From: an uncultured Lachnoclostridium sp.
GTDB taxonomy: Bacteria; Bacillota; Clostridia; Lachnospirales; Lachnospiraceae
Length of the DNA stretch: 64,000 nt
Assembly: GCA_948330435.1 (NCBI GenBank)
Contig: CAOJBY010000014.1
Span: forward strand, 33,184-97,183
Direction of reading: 5' to 3'
In this document: positions 17,696 to 26,114 of the stretch, one piece after another
How the letters are laid out: each line of letters starts with the position of its first letter
How positions within the stretch are numbered: the stretch's first letter is position 1
Notes under the pieces: model-generated
Told to the model about the DNA's origin: nothing
What the model saw: the letters and a program-made list of their open reading frames with translations, nothing else
Databases searched by the model: none
Made by a program: the position numbers and the translations under genes

Positions 17696-18088
17696 ATGAA
17701 ATACAAAGTAAAGGTAACAGTACTTGACAAGAAAATGTATCCGGAACTACAGCACCAATACTGTGCGAACCCGGATGCCGGTGCCTGTCCCTGCTACAAC
17801 GTGGGCGATGAATTTATCTTCTGCCGTGATGATGAGAGGGATGACTTCTGGCACATGGGGCTTGGCACTCTTGTAAAAACAAATGGCGATCCGGATACCG
17901 TGGCAGGCGGCCCCAGGATCCCGTTCTGCTCCGAAGCATGGGATGCCATTGCCCGCTACATTTATACGGGACTGCAGGGAGGTTCCATTATGAAAGGCTG
18001 GATGAGAGAAGAGAATACCATGATCACCTGCTGCTCTGACGGGACAAGGCCGGTTATCTTTAAAATTGAACGGATTGACTGCGAATAA
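17696..18088 (+). CDS. TIGR04076 family protein
   Basis: This 130-residue cysteine-rich soluble protein has the family pattern MKYKVKVTVL, PDAGACPCYNVGDEF and FCSEAWDAIARYIY, ending with CCSDGTRPVIFKI. Conserved cysteines may bind metal or cluster, but this is not shown. GAGGTG five bases before 17696 fixes the start; an earlier GTG at 17669 is less likely. It is the last gene of the small accessory group. Confidence 0.7.
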   Translation: MKYKVKVTVLDKKMYPELQHQYCANPDAGACPCYNVGDEFIFCRDDERDDFWHMGLGTLVKTNGDPDTVAGGPRIPFCSEAWDAIARYIYTGLQGGSIMKGWMREENTMITCCSDGTRPVIFKIERIDCE

Positions 18089-18132
18089 GGGTATAAATGG
18101 CTATGTATTTTCTTTGTAATCTATTGATTCTA

Positions 18133-18161
18133 TTGATGAAATATGATAAAAATAGTATAAT
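18133..18161 (+). promoter_or_regulatory. Promoter of the RelB/PIN toxin-antitoxin operon
   Basis: TTGATG (18133-18138) and a perfect TATAAT (18156-18161) are 17 bases apart in an AT-rich stretch. A partial direct repeat (ATTGATTCT, ATTGATGAA) overlaps the -35 and could be an antitoxin-binding site. ilvA may also depend on this promoter. Confidence 0.75.
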
Positions 18162-18215
18162 AACATTACAAATACATACATAACAACTATATTATGATTA
18201 TAAGGAGAATACGCT

Positions 18216-18512
18216 ATGGCAGAGCAGGTTTTAATTCAATTTAGAGCAGACAAGGCATTGAAACAGGAAGTAACAGAAATATATGAGAAGCTTGGACTGG
18301 ATTTACCTACGGCATTCCGTATGTTTATGGCCAGAAGCAAAATGGTAAAAGGTCTTCCCTTTGATGTGACACTGCCCAAAGAGACAATAACAAGAGCAGA
18401 AGCAAAGAATGCATTCCATGAATTACGGAGGCAGGCCGCTGATATTCCGGAAATGTCGCTTGATGAAATCAACGCTGAAATTTCGGCAGTAAGAACAGAA
18501 AGAAGCAGGTAG
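18216..18512 (+). CDS. RelB/DinJ family antitoxin
   Basis: This 98-residue protein has the ribbon-helix-helix N terminus of DinJ/RelB antitoxins: VLIQFRADKALKQEVTEIYE and GLDLPTAFRMFMARSKMVKG. A flexible C-terminal part would wrap the toxin. It is followed after six bases by a PIN-domain gene. RelB/DinJ antitoxins normally neutralise RelE/YafQ toxins, so pairing with a PIN toxin is a mixed arrangement. It probably represses its own promoter at 18133. Confidence 0.85.
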   Translation: MAEQVLIQFRADKALKQEVTEIYEKLGLDLPTAFRMFMARSKMVKGLPFDVTLPKETITRAEAKNAFHELRRQAADIPEMSLDEINAEISAVRTERSR

Positions 18513-18518
18513 TCATTT

Positions 18519-18950
18519 ATGAAATATTATGCAGAAATTGATACAAATGTACTCATATCAGCACTGCTCTCTAAAAACGAAGCTTCGGCTACGGTCAAAG
18601 TATTGGATGCTGTCTTTGAGGGAAGAATCATTCCTTTTTATCATCAGGATATATTAGCAGAGTATGAGGAAGTGCTTCACAGAGAAAAATTTCATCTCCA
18701 AGACAAAACAATACGGCTCGTATTGAATGCGTTTATCCAATATGGGATAGAAGTGTTTCCACAACCTACGGGAGAGGTTTTCATTGATATGGATGACCTT
18801 GTATTCTATGAAGTAGCTATGGAAAAGAGAGAAAATAACGCATATTTAGTCACGGGCAATCAAAAACACTATCCATTCAAGGATTTTATTGTTACCCCTG
18901 CGGAAATGATAAAAATAATGGAAACAGGGGAAAAAGGAAAAAAGGAGTAA
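18519..18950 (+). CDS. PIN-domain toxin (COG1569-type ribonuclease)
   Basis: This 143-residue protein carries the PIN acidic residues: AEIDTNVLISALLS at the N terminus, the DILAEYEEVL segment, and MDDLVFYEVAMEKRENNAYLVTGNQKHY towards the end. PIN toxins are metal-dependent RNases that block translation. It is six bases after the antitoxin gene. The ribosome site of the following ilvA gene (AAAAGGAG) lies inside its last codons, so ilvA expression may be tied to this operon. Confidence 0.85.
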   Translation: MKYYAEIDTNVLISALLSKNEASATVKVLDAVFEGRIIPFYHQDILAEYEEVLHREKFHLQDKTIRLVLNAFIQYGIEVFPQPTGEVFIDMDDLVFYEVAMEKRENNAYLVTGNQKHYPFKDFIVTPAEMIKIMETGEKGKKE

Positions 18951-18957
18951 CAAAACC

Positions 18958-20169
18958 ATGCTGACACTAGAAAAATTCGAAGAAGCTTCCGAGGTGGTAA
19001 AACAGGTAGCCATTGAGACAAAGCTGCTGTACAGTGCATATTTCAGCAATCAGACAGGCAACAAGGTCTATCTGAAGCCGGAAAATATGCAGCTTACGGG
19101 AGCTTACAAGATCCGTGGGGCCTATTACAAGATCAGCACACTGACCGAAGAAGAACGGGCCAGGGGACTCATCACGGCGTCCGCCGGAAATCACGCCCAG
19201 GGCGTGGCTTATGCGGCCAAGGCCTTTGGCGTAAAGGCTGTGATCGTAATGCCCACCACAACACCTCTTATGAAAGTGGAACGCACGAAGAGCTACGGGG
19301 CGGAAGTGGTGCTCTACGGCGACGTATACGACGAAGCCTGTGCCCACGCCTATGAGCTGGCGGACAAGGAGGGCTATACCTTTATCCATCCTTTCGACGA
19401 TCTGGCCGTAGCCACGGGACAGGGCACAATCGCCATGGAGATTGTAAAGGAACTGCCCTTGGTAGACTACATTCTCGTGCCGATTGGCGGCGGCGGTCTC
19501 TGCACAGGCGTTTCCACCCTGGCCAAAATGCTGAATCCCAACATCAAGGTCATCGGCGTGGAGCCTGCGGGAGCCAATTGTATGCAGGAATCCCTGAAAA
19601 ATGGAAAGGTGACCACCCTCCCGACTGTGAATACCATAGCCGACGGTACGGCGGTAAAAACGCCGGGGGAAAAGATTTTCCCCTACATTCAGAAGAATCT
19701 GGACGATATCATTACCGTATCGGACGATGAACTGATCGTGGCATTTCTGGACGTGGTAGAGAATCACAAGATGGTAGTGGAAAATTCCGGACTTCTGACC
19801 GTGGCGGCCCTGAATCACCTGGATGTGAAGAATAAGAAGATCGTGTCCATCTTAAGCGGCGGGAATATGGATATTATCACCATGTCCTCTGTGGTACAGT
19901 TCGGCCTGCGTCAACGGGATCGAATCTTTACTGTGTCCGTGCTGCTTCCGGACAAGCCCGGCGAGCTGGTGCGGATCGCAGATCTTATTGCAAAGGAGCA
20001 GGCAAATGTCATCAAGCTGGATCACAACCAGTTTGTCAGTACCAACCGAAATGTGGGCGTGGAACTTCGCATCACCGTGGAAGCATTCGGAACCGAGCAT
20101 AAAAACCGGATTTTCAATAAGCTCAAGGATATGGGGTGCAGGCCCAAGCTGGTGAACGTAATGATGTAA
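18958..20169 (+). CDS. ilvA: Threonine ammonia-lyase (threonine deaminase)
   Basis: This 403-residue PLP enzyme converts threonine to 2-oxobutyrate and ammonia. Lys51 in LTGAYKIRGA is the PLP lysine, SAGNHAQG the substrate loop and PIGGGGLCTGV the phosphate-binding loop. The C-terminal part (IFTVSVLLPDKPGELVRI) is a single ACT-like regulatory domain, so it is the short IlvA/TdcB-like form. It begins seven bases after the PIN toxin stop. No branched-chain operon or T-box is seen upstream. Confidence 0.93.
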   Translation: MLTLEKFEEASEVVKQVAIETKLLYSAYFSNQTGNKVYLKPENMQLTGAYKIRGAYYKISTLTEEERARGLITASAGNHAQGVAYAAKAFGVKAVIVMPTTTPLMKVERTKSYGAEVVLYGDVYDEACAHAYELADKEGYTFIHPFDDLAVATGQGTIAMEIVKELPLVDYILVPIGGGGLCTGVSTLAKMLNPNIKVIGVEPAGANCMQESLKNGKVTTLPTVNTIADGTAVKTPGEKIFPYIQKNLDDIITVSDDELIVAFLDVVENHKMVVENSGLLTVAALNHLDVKNKKIVSILSGGNMDIITMSSVVQFGLRQRDRIFTVSVLLPDKPGELVRIADLIAKEQANVIKLDHNQFVSTNRNVGVELRITVEAFGTEHKNRIFNKLKDMGCRPKLVNVMM

Positions 20170-20214
20170 AAGGAATCGCAATGAGAATTGGGCTTATAAG
20201 ATTTGGAGAGATGA

Positions 20215-20412
20215 ATGATGTGGGAAGAATTAGGAATAAGCGGCGGAACGGCAATTATAATCTTGGTGGCATTATATTTTATTATCAAATGGGCAGTAAA
20301 AAACGGAACCATAGAAGCCTATGAGAAAATTACAGGCAACAAAGTAAAAGATGATATCGATGAGTTCTTCCAAAAAGAAGCTGCCGAAAAGGAAAATAAA
20401 GAAACGCAGTAA
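20215..20412 (+). CDS. Small single-span membrane protein (DUF6019-like)
   Basis: This 65-residue protein has one membrane helix (GGTAIIILVALYFIIKWAV) and a charged tail rich in Lys and Glu. Similar small proteins are frequent in Lachnospiraceae; the DUF6019 label is tentative. Two ATGs in a row (20215, 20218) follow GGAGAG, and the second has better spacing. Function unknown. Confidence 0.55.
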   Translation: MMWEELGISGGTAIIILVALYFIIKWAVKNGTIEAYEKITGNKVKDDIDEFFQKEAAEKENKETQ

Positions 20413-20445
20413 AAAGAGTTTCCAATTCACAGAACAATAAAACAA

Positions 20446-20465
20446 CAGCACCGGTATAGGTGCTG
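20446..20465 (+). other. Short hairpin in the spacer before the RhaM-like gene
   Basis: CAGCACC pairs with GGTGCTG around GGTATA, a perfect seven-base-pair stem. It lies 26 bases before the next start codon. No T tract follows, so a regulatory or mRNA-end role is possible but unproven. Confidence 0.4.
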
Positions 20466-20491
20466 CAAAACTGAAACAGGAGGGTATCACT

Positions 20492-21139
20492 ATGGAAAGA
20501 CATGCGGTGGCAATGCGGATTCAGCCTGGCTGCTTCAATGCCTACAGGCAGAAATTAGGAGAGGCATGGAAGCCTCTGGTTGAAATCCTGGATCGAATCG
20601 GCATACGGAATTTCAGCCTTTGGAACATTGAGGACAAGGTGTTCGGCTACTGCGAGACACCGGACGGCGTGACAATATCCCAAAAGGACTGGGAGGACTT
20701 TCATAAGCTGGAGGAAATCATGGACGGCACCTTTACCTGGATTTCCACTCCAGGAGAACCTATGCGTCTGATGTACGAGGACTTCGGCATTGTCCGGGAA
20801 AATAAGGAGCTTATACGTCACCGTGTATTTGTGACAAAGCTAAAGCCAGGCATGCAGGAGGAGTACAAGCTGCGTCATGACAGACTGGCAGAGACAAGAA
20901 ACGGAAAAGTAACCCAGGGTCCCGACAGTAACTTTTCCATCTGGAACGCCGGAGACTACATTTTTGGGTATGACGAGATTGACGTAACCATGGAAGCCGA
21001 GGAGACCGAGGAAAGCCGCCAATCCACCATTGACTGGGAGACAAGAATGCTGGAGATTATGAGCTGGTATACCGATGACGTGGACTGGATCACGGGGCTT
21101 CACCATAAGCATATTCAGAGGATTGGGTATCACAATTAG
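20492..21139 (+). CDS. Tandem L-rhamnose mutarotase-like (RhaM) protein
   Basis: The 215-residue protein is a fusion of two RhaM-like domains. Each starts with a related pattern: RHAVAMRIQPGCFNAYRQK and RHRVFVTKLKPGMQEEYKLR. Each then has a short FSLW or FSIW strand followed by a GY motif. RhaM is a single domain of about 105 residues that interconverts anomers of rhamnose and forms dimers, so this looks like a covalent dimer. The rhamnose pathway is not nearby. CAGGAGGG precedes the start. Confidence 0.72.
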   Translation: MERHAVAMRIQPGCFNAYRQKLGEAWKPLVEILDRIGIRNFSLWNIEDKVFGYCETPDGVTISQKDWEDFHKLEEIMDGTFTWISTPGEPMRLMYEDFGIVRENKELIRHRVFVTKLKPGMQEEYKLRHDRLAETRNGKVTQGPDSNFSIWNAGDYIFGYDEIDVTMEAEETEESRQSTIDWETRMLEIMSWYTDDVDWITGLHHKHIQRIGYHN

Positions 21140-21141
21140 GA

Positions 21142-22368
21142 ATGTACAAAGAATGCTGCAAAAGAGAGAAAGGAAAGTCCTGGTCTTTCACAACCATAAA
21201 ACCAATATTATTTTATACTGCATTTCTCTTGCTATTACTATGCTCCTGTGAAAAACAGGGTGACACAGAAAAAGCTGCGGTTCGTATAGATGCTTTTAAA
21301 GATATCCGGATTATCATGAATGCAGAAAGTATAGAAGCAGTTCCGATTAAGGCAAAGACTTTGACACCATCATTGCCTGTGGACAGCGAGCCTTTATCCG
21401 TTGCACAGATGTTTCGGGCAGTGCTTCTCGACGAGATGCCTTTTTCAGGTATGGCCAAAGACTTTCCCATGCATCATTATGGCTTTTTGAGTGAATTGCC
21501 TTATGGATATGATGATAAAAATGAGATCTGCCGGTTTGCTGTTGCAGACTTAGACGGTGATGCCGTTCCTGAAGTGGCCGGTGAGATAGAGGGGTATTCC
21601 GGGTACATGATCCTCCGGTACAGGGAGGGAAAAATATATGGTAATTTCGTGGATTACAGGGCAATGATGTTGCTGAAAAAGAACGGTGCATCCATTGGTT
21701 CCAGTGGTGCTGGAAATAATGTAATACAGAAGTTCTATTTTATTGGAGATACCTTTTTCCCAGACGATAAAGTGCAGCATTATGAGGATGCTTATAGCAA
21801 TGTATACTATATCAACGATGTCTTGGCAGAGGAAAGTCTTGGAAAGGAAGTAGAAACCTTTTTTTATGACATTCCGGGGGCAGAATGGCATGATCTTACG
21901 GAAGAGACAGTGGATAAATATATTTTGGAAAATCCGGCATTTACAGAGATTCCCATGGAAACGCCGGAAAATATAAGAGAACGGCAGGCTTATCTCGATT
22001 CCCTCTCATACCTGCTTGATTTGACATACACTCTTAATTGGAAGATCCCTGAGGAATATAATGCAAATGGTAAGAGCTACTACAATGGCTGCTATGATGA
22101 ACTGAATAAGATCTATCAGTTATGCCAGGAAAGCTTATCCGGAGAAGCCCTGGAGAGTTTAACTGAGGAGCAGAGACATTGGGAAGAAAGCAGCAGGAAT
22201 ATGCTGGAAGAGGACTTGCAAAAGCTTTATATTAGCAGCATAGATGAGCAGGAGAAAAAGTATTTATATTATAGTTATGGGGATCTTGCCTTAAGACGGA
22301 CCCTTGCCTTGATAAATATGTATTATGATTATGATTTTTATAATTGGGTGGAAAAAGAGTTTTTTTGA
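21142..22368 (+). CDS. Putative lipoprotein with LprI-like C-terminal domain
   Basis: This 408-residue protein has an N-terminal hydrophobic helix ending LLLLLCSCEK, with Cys36 as probable lipidation site. A middle region contains VADLDGDAVPEVAG, a calcium-loop-like repeat motif. The C-terminal part (CYDELNKIYQLCQESLSGEA, then EEQRHWEESSRN) fits the LprI/DUF1311 lysozyme-inhibitor-like domain. The start codon is two bases after the previous stop and AGGA abuts it, suggesting translational coupling. Extracytoplasmic role; substrate unknown. Confidence 0.6.
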   Translation: MYKECCKREKGKSWSFTTIKPILFYTAFLLLLLCSCEKQGDTEKAAVRIDAFKDIRIIMNAESIEAVPIKAKTLTPSLPVDSEPLSVAQMFRAVLLDEMPFSGMAKDFPMHHYGFLSELPYGYDDKNEICRFAVADLDGDAVPEVAGEIEGYSGYMILRYREGKIYGNFVDYRAMMLLKKNGASIGSSGAGNNVIQKFYFIGDTFFPDDKVQHYEDAYSNVYYINDVLAEESLGKEVETFFYDIPGAEWHDLTEETVDKYILENPAFTEIPMETPENIRERQAYLDSLSYLLDLTYTLNWKIPEEYNANGKSYYNGCYDELNKIYQLCQESLSGEALESLTEEQRHWEESSRNMLEEDLQKLYISSIDEQEKKYLYYSYGDLALRRTLALINMYYDYDFYNWVEKEFF

Positions 22369-22399
22369 ATCCACAGAGGAATTCTTTAGCATTTTCCCC

Positions 22400-22428
22400 T
22401 TGCATTTCCACAAAAAATGTAGTATGAT
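22400..22428 (+). promoter_or_regulatory. Promoter of the mntP riboswitch transcript
   Basis: TTGCAT (22400-22405) and TATGAT (22423-22428) are 17 bases apart, placing the transcript start about 25 bases before the riboswitch. Confidence 0.7.
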
Positions 22429-22459
22429 ACCTCAAAACACATATAGAGATACATATGCA

Positions 22460-22596
22460 ACTATAAGGGAGTAGTTGGCGTTCCCGGTTTTGGTGGTTCT
22501 CATTTTTTCAAAAGAGATCGGACAGAGTCAGAACGTAACAAAATCAACATCATGACCAAAAGGTCTGGTTTTGTTTGAAACGACGAGACTTATCCG
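22460..22596 (+). ncRNA. yybP-ykoY manganese riboswitch
   Basis: The 5' part has GGGAGTAG (22467-22474), the conserved loop of this class. The middle contains ACAAAATCAACATC and a GACC-AAAA-GGTC hairpin followed by GGTTTTGT. The 3' part has GAGACTTATCC (22585-22595). P1 pairs ATAAG (22463-22467) with CTTAT (22589-22593). Mn2+-bound RNA would hold the 3' strand in P1 and prevent the terminator at 22586-22629. The downstream gene encodes an MntP manganese exporter, which fits. A covariance-model search would confirm the class. Confidence 0.85.
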
Positions 22597-22629
22597 CAGA
22601 GACGATCTGTGGATAGGTCTTTTATTTTT
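22586..22629 (+). terminator. Riboswitch-controlled terminator before mntP
   Basis: AGACTTATCCGCAG (22586-22599) pairs with CTGTGGATAGGTCT (22607-22620), including two wobble-type positions, and is followed by TTTATTTTT. Its 5' arm overlaps the conserved 3' strand of the aptamer, so the two folds exclude each other. Mn2+ is expected to turn transcription on. Confidence 0.85.
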
Positions 22630-22666
22630 CCATATTTGGGAGATACTACAAAAGGAGGAAAGAAGT

Positions 22667-23245
22667 ATGAGTTTACTGGAGCTATTTATACTGGCGGCAG
22701 GGTTGTCCATGGATGCCTTTGCCGTATCCATCTGCAAGGGCTTAAGCGTGCCAAAGGCGGGAATCCAAGAAAGCGGCATAGCGGGACTTTATTTTGGAGG
22801 ATTTCAGGCCCTGATGCCGCTTCTTGGCTTTGTGCTGGGAGTGCAGTTTAAAGAATACATCACCAGTATTGATCATTGGATCGCTTTCGTGCTCCTTGGC
22901 ATCATCGGCATCAATATGATACGGGAAGCAAAGAACTCAGGAGAGAGCTGTGAGGTCTGTCCTCAGGGTCAGGGACCCTTTTCCTTTCAGGCAATGCTGC
23001 CCCTGGCCATAGCTACCAGCATTGATGCCCTGGCCGTAGGCGTTACCCTGGCCTTTTTGCAGGTAAAGATTCTTCCGGCCATAACCTTTATCGGAGTAAC
23101 CACCTTTGTAATCTCCGGAGCAGGAATCCGTATCGGGAATCTCTTTGGCAGCCGTTGGAAATCAAAAGCAGAGCTGGCAGGGGGAATTATTTTGATTTGT
23201 ATGGGTATCAAGATTTTATTGGAGCACTTAGGAGTTTTAGGTTAA
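22667..23245 (+). CDS. mntP: Manganese efflux pump MntP
   Basis: This 192-residue protein has six membrane segments in two homologous halves. The conserved Asp motifs are SMDAFAVSICKG and TSIDALAVG. MntP exports Mn2+ and guards against manganese excess. The ATG at 22667 has AAGGAGG upstream; a longer reading from 22571 would translate the riboswitch terminator and is rejected. The yybP-ykoY riboswitch upstream strongly supports the function. The next gene, a P-type ATPase, begins after a 128-base structured spacer. Confidence 0.93.
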   Translation: MSLLELFILAAGLSMDAFAVSICKGLSVPKAGIQESGIAGLYFGGFQALMPLLGFVLGVQFKEYITSIDHWIAFVLLGIIGINMIREAKNSGESCEVCPQGQGPFSFQAMLPLAIATSIDALAVGVTLAFLQVKILPAITFIGVTTFVISGAGIRIGNLFGSRWKSKAELAGGIILICMGIKILLEHLGVLG

Positions 23246-23256
23246 ATAAAAACAAA

Positions 23257-23358
23257 AACAGTGATATCCTGTCAGTGCATAGATCGATTTACAGACACAT
23301 CTTTTTGTGGCTGGAAATTGATCTAGATAAGGGTGTACTGACAGGATATTACGGAACT
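23257..23358 (+). ncRNA. Structured RNA element, copy A (before P-type ATPase gene)
   Basis: This 102-base element shares its fold and several invariant stretches with copies at 29986 and 30091. P1 pairs 23261-23275 with 23338-23352 (15 pairs, one G.U). P3 pairs AGATCGATTT with AAATTGATCT. An inner hairpin has CAG/CTG and CAC/GTG around an ATCTTTTT loop. The tail ACGGAACT is conserved; its AACT can pair with AGTT at 23370-23373, placing the AGGAGG of the ATPase gene in a loop. Probably a cis-acting regulator of translation; class not recognised. Confidence 0.75.
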
Positions 23359-23373
23359 AAAATAGGAGGAGTT

Positions 23374-25986
23374 ATGAAAAACAATCACAGCCAAAGCATA
23401 GCAGAATTGCAATCACAGCTTAATACCACAGCCGAGGGCTTAAGCAGCAGCGAAGCCGAAAGATGCCTTTCGGAGTACGGAGAAAACCGTCTAAAGGAAG
23501 CAAAGAAAAAATCCCTCTTCCTAAAATTTCTGGAACAATTTCGGGATGTAATGGTGCTGATCCTTTTGGCGGCTGCAGCCGTATCCTTTTTCGTAGCCCT
23601 TTCCGAGGGTGAAAGCTCCGCATTCTTTGAACCACTTTTAATTCTGCTGATTGTAGTATTAAATGCAATTATGGGTGTCATACAGGAAAACAAGGCAGAG
23701 CGATCCTTAGAAGCCCTTATGAGCATGGCAGCACCTCATGCCCGGGTCATTCGGGACGGACAGGAGCAGGTTATGGATGCGGCAAAGCTGGTGCCGGGAG
23801 ATATCATCAAACTGGAAGCAGGAGATTTCGTCCCGGCGGACGCAAGACTCCTTACCTCCCACAGCTTAAAGTCCGAGGAATCGGCCCTGACGGGGGAATC
23901 CGTCCCTGCGGAGAAGAATGCGGAAGCCATTCTTCCTGAAAACGCACCCCTTGGAGATCGAATCAACTGCATCTATTCCGGATGCAGCATCGTATATGGA
24001 ACCGCCATTGCAATGGTAACAGAGACAGGCATGAATACCCAGATGGGAAAAATCGCAGGCATGCTGGAGGGAGAGGGGGAAGTAGAGACGCCGCTTCAGC
24101 AAAAGCTGGCCCAGCTTGGAAAATATATGGGAACCCTGGCTCTGGTGATCTGTGCCATCATCTTTCTAATGGGCTTAGCAGGCGGAACGCCCGTCATGGA
24201 GATCTTTATGACAGCCGTATCCCTGGCCGTATCCGCCATTCCCGAGGGACTTCCGGTTATTGTAACCATCGTTTTGTCCATTGGCGTGGAACGCATGGCA
24301 AAGCGTAACGCCATCGTAAAAAAGCTTCCGGCAGTTGAAACATTAGGCTCAACCTCTGTAATATGCTCCGATAAAACAGGCACCCTGACACAAAATAAAA
24401 TGACCCTGATCCAGGCATATCTGGACAAGGGAAAGGTCACAGAGAAAATAAGCTCAGAAAATTCCCCGGAAGTTCGCAGGCTTCTTTTATACGGAACTCT
24501 TTGCAGCAATGGATCCATTTGCTTTGAGGAGGGAAAGGAAGTCCCCATCGGGGATCCCACAGAGACCAGCATCATTTCCGCAGCCTATAAAAACGGAATC
24601 CGGAAGGAAGAGTTAACCGGTCGATATCCACGAGTGGCAGAGCTTCCATTTGACTCGGACCGAAAGCTCATGACCACCATACAGAAAATGGACGGATCCT
24701 ATATTGCCATCACAAAGGGAGCCTTTGACATGCTCTCCACAAGGTGCGTACAGGGAGACATGGAAACAGCGGCAAAGATGACAGAAGAGATGAGTTCTAA
24801 GGCTCTTCGGGTGCTGGCTGTGGCATATCGGATTCTTGACAGAGTTCCGGAGGAAATAACAAGTGACTCCCTGGAAAGGGATTTGACATTCTTAGGTTTG
24901 GTAGGCATGATCGATCCGCCCAGAGAAGAAGCGAAGCAGGCGGTAGAACTCTGCAAGAGGGCAGGAATCCGTCCAATCATGATTACCGGTGATCATGTAG
25001 TCACAGCTTCCGCCATAGCCGGACAGCTTGGGATATTGGAAGCCGGACAGACGGCCATAACCGGAACAGAGCTACAAGCCCTGTCAGAAGAAGCATTTGA
25101 CAAAAAACTGGAAAGCATATCCGTCTATGCCCGTGTATCCCCGGAAGATAAAATACGGGTTGTGAAAGCATGGCAGAAAAAAGGCCAGATCGTATCCATG
25201 ACTGGAGACGGCGTAAACGACGCACCGGCATTAAAAGCCGCCGATATAGGCTGTGCCATGGGAATCACCGGAACCGACGTGGCAAAAGGGGCCGCCGACA
25301 TGACCCTGCAGGATGACAACTTCGCAACAATCGTAGCCGCCGTCCGGGAGGGGAGAGGAATCTACAACAACATCCGCAAAACCGTAGGCTTCCTTTTGGG
25401 AACGAACATCGGAGAAGTACTTCTGGTATTCTGTTCCATGCTGCTTTTTAAAGTATCCCCCTTACTGTCCATGCAGCTTCTCTGGATCAACCTGGTCACA
25501 GACAGTCTTCCTGCCATTGCCCTGGGGATGGAGCCGGTAGAAGACAGTGTCATGGACACAAAACCAAGGCCCAGAGAAGAGGGAATCTTCGCCCACGGCT
25601 TAGGCATCCAGGTAATCCTTCAGGGAATCATGTTCGGCATCCTGTCCCTGGCCGCATTCTGGGTAGGCAGCACCTCCTCGATTGGAATCAAAGCCGGCCG
25701 AACCATGGCATTTCTGGTTCTGGGCTACAGCCAGATTCTCCATGCCTTTAACATGCGTTCCGCCAAATCCCTGTTCCAGACAGGGATCTTCACCAATCGG
25801 AAGCTAAACCTGGCCGCCATGTCATCCATAATCCTGATGGCCTGTGTGCTGTTTATTCCGCCCTTGTCCCAGATATTCGGCCTGACTGCACTACCGGCAA
25901 GAATGTACGGAACCGGCTTTGCCCTGGCATTCTTCCCCATCGTGGTCCTGGAACTGGTGAAAGCCCTGGGACTCATAGCCAAGTAA
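23374..25986 (+). CDS. P-type cation-transporting ATPase (type IIA, Ca2+-like)
   Basis: This 870-residue ATPase has the cation ATPase N terminus, the actuator motif LTGESVPAEK (about residue 172), the phosphorylation site CSDKTGTLTQNK (Asp about 333) and the hinge TGDGVNDAPALKAADIG (about 610). The ion-site motifs match calcium pumps: AIPEGLPVIV in M4, GTNIGEVL in M5 and NLVTDSLPAIALG in M6. Bacterial members export Ca2+ and some may move Na+ or Mn2+. ATG at 23374 with AGGAGG upstream is chosen; the reading from 23155 overlaps mntP. RNA copy A sits just before it. Confidence 0.9.
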   Translation: MKNNHSQSIAELQSQLNTTAEGLSSSEAERCLSEYGENRLKEAKKKSLFLKFLEQFRDVMVLILLAAAAVSFFVALSEGESSAFFEPLLILLIVVLNAIMGVIQENKAERSLEALMSMAAPHARVIRDGQEQVMDAAKLVPGDIIKLEAGDFVPADARLLTSHSLKSEESALTGESVPAEKNAEAILPENAPLGDRINCIYSGCSIVYGTAIAMVTETGMNTQMGKIAGMLEGEGEVETPLQQKLAQLGKYMGTLALVICAIIFLMGLAGGTPVMEIFMTAVSLAVSAIPEGLPVIVTIVLSIGVERMAKRNAIVKKLPAVETLGSTSVICSDKTGTLTQNKMTLIQAYLDKGKVTEKISSENSPEVRRLLLYGTLCSNGSICFEEGKEVPIGDPTETSIISAAYKNGIRKEELTGRYPRVAELPFDSDRKLMTTIQKMDGSYIAITKGAFDMLSTRCVQGDMETAAKMTEEMSSKALRVLAVAYRILDRVPEEITSDSLERDLTFLGLVGMIDPPREEAKQAVELCKRAGIRPIMITGDHVVTASAIAGQLGILEAGQTAITGTELQALSEEAFDKKLESISVYARVSPEDKIRVVKAWQKKGQIVSMTGDGVNDAPALKAADIGCAMGITGTDVAKGAADMTLQDDNFATIVAAVREGRGIYNNIRKTVGFLLGTNIGEVLLVFCSMLLFKVSPLLSMQLLWINLVTDSLPAIALGMEPVEDSVMDTKPRPREEGIFAHGLGIQVILQGIMFGILSLAAFWVGSTSSIGIKAGRTMAFLVLGYSQILHAFNMRSAKSLFQTGIFTNRKLNLAAMSSIILMACVLFIPPLSQIFGLTALPARMYGTGFALAFFPIVVLELVKALGLIAK

Positions 25987-26032
25987 CAACTACCCAAATT
26001 TCACATTTTGCACACGAATTTATACAAAACAC

Positions 26033-26061
26033 TTGATTATTTGACACAATATTGATAAAAT
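26033..26061 (+). promoter_or_regulatory. Promoter of the decarboxylase cluster
   Basis: TTGATT (26033-26038) and TAAAAT (26056-26061) are 17 bases apart. A TTGACA at 26041-26046 is a better -35 but has only a poor -10 (TAAACG). Either gives a leader of about 50 bases before the carboxyltransferase start at 26115. Confidence 0.55.
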
Positions 26062-26114
26062 GGTAAACGGCATGAAATGGTTTAGAATTATCATATAAAA
26101 ATGGAGGGCTGAAA

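Noticed and set aside
18967..19818. 283-codon minus-strand frame opposite ilvA
   Set aside because: Shadow of the codon pattern of a confident PLP enzyme gene; no recognisable protein.
22571..22666. Extended N terminus of MntP
   Set aside because: It would be encoded by the riboswitch terminator hairpin; ATG 22667 has an ideal AAGGAGG site and the normal family start.
23246..23373. NiCo riboswitch or magnesium M-box before the P-type ATPase
   Set aside because: The conserved cores of those classes were not found, whereas the segment matches the two elements at 29986 and 30091.
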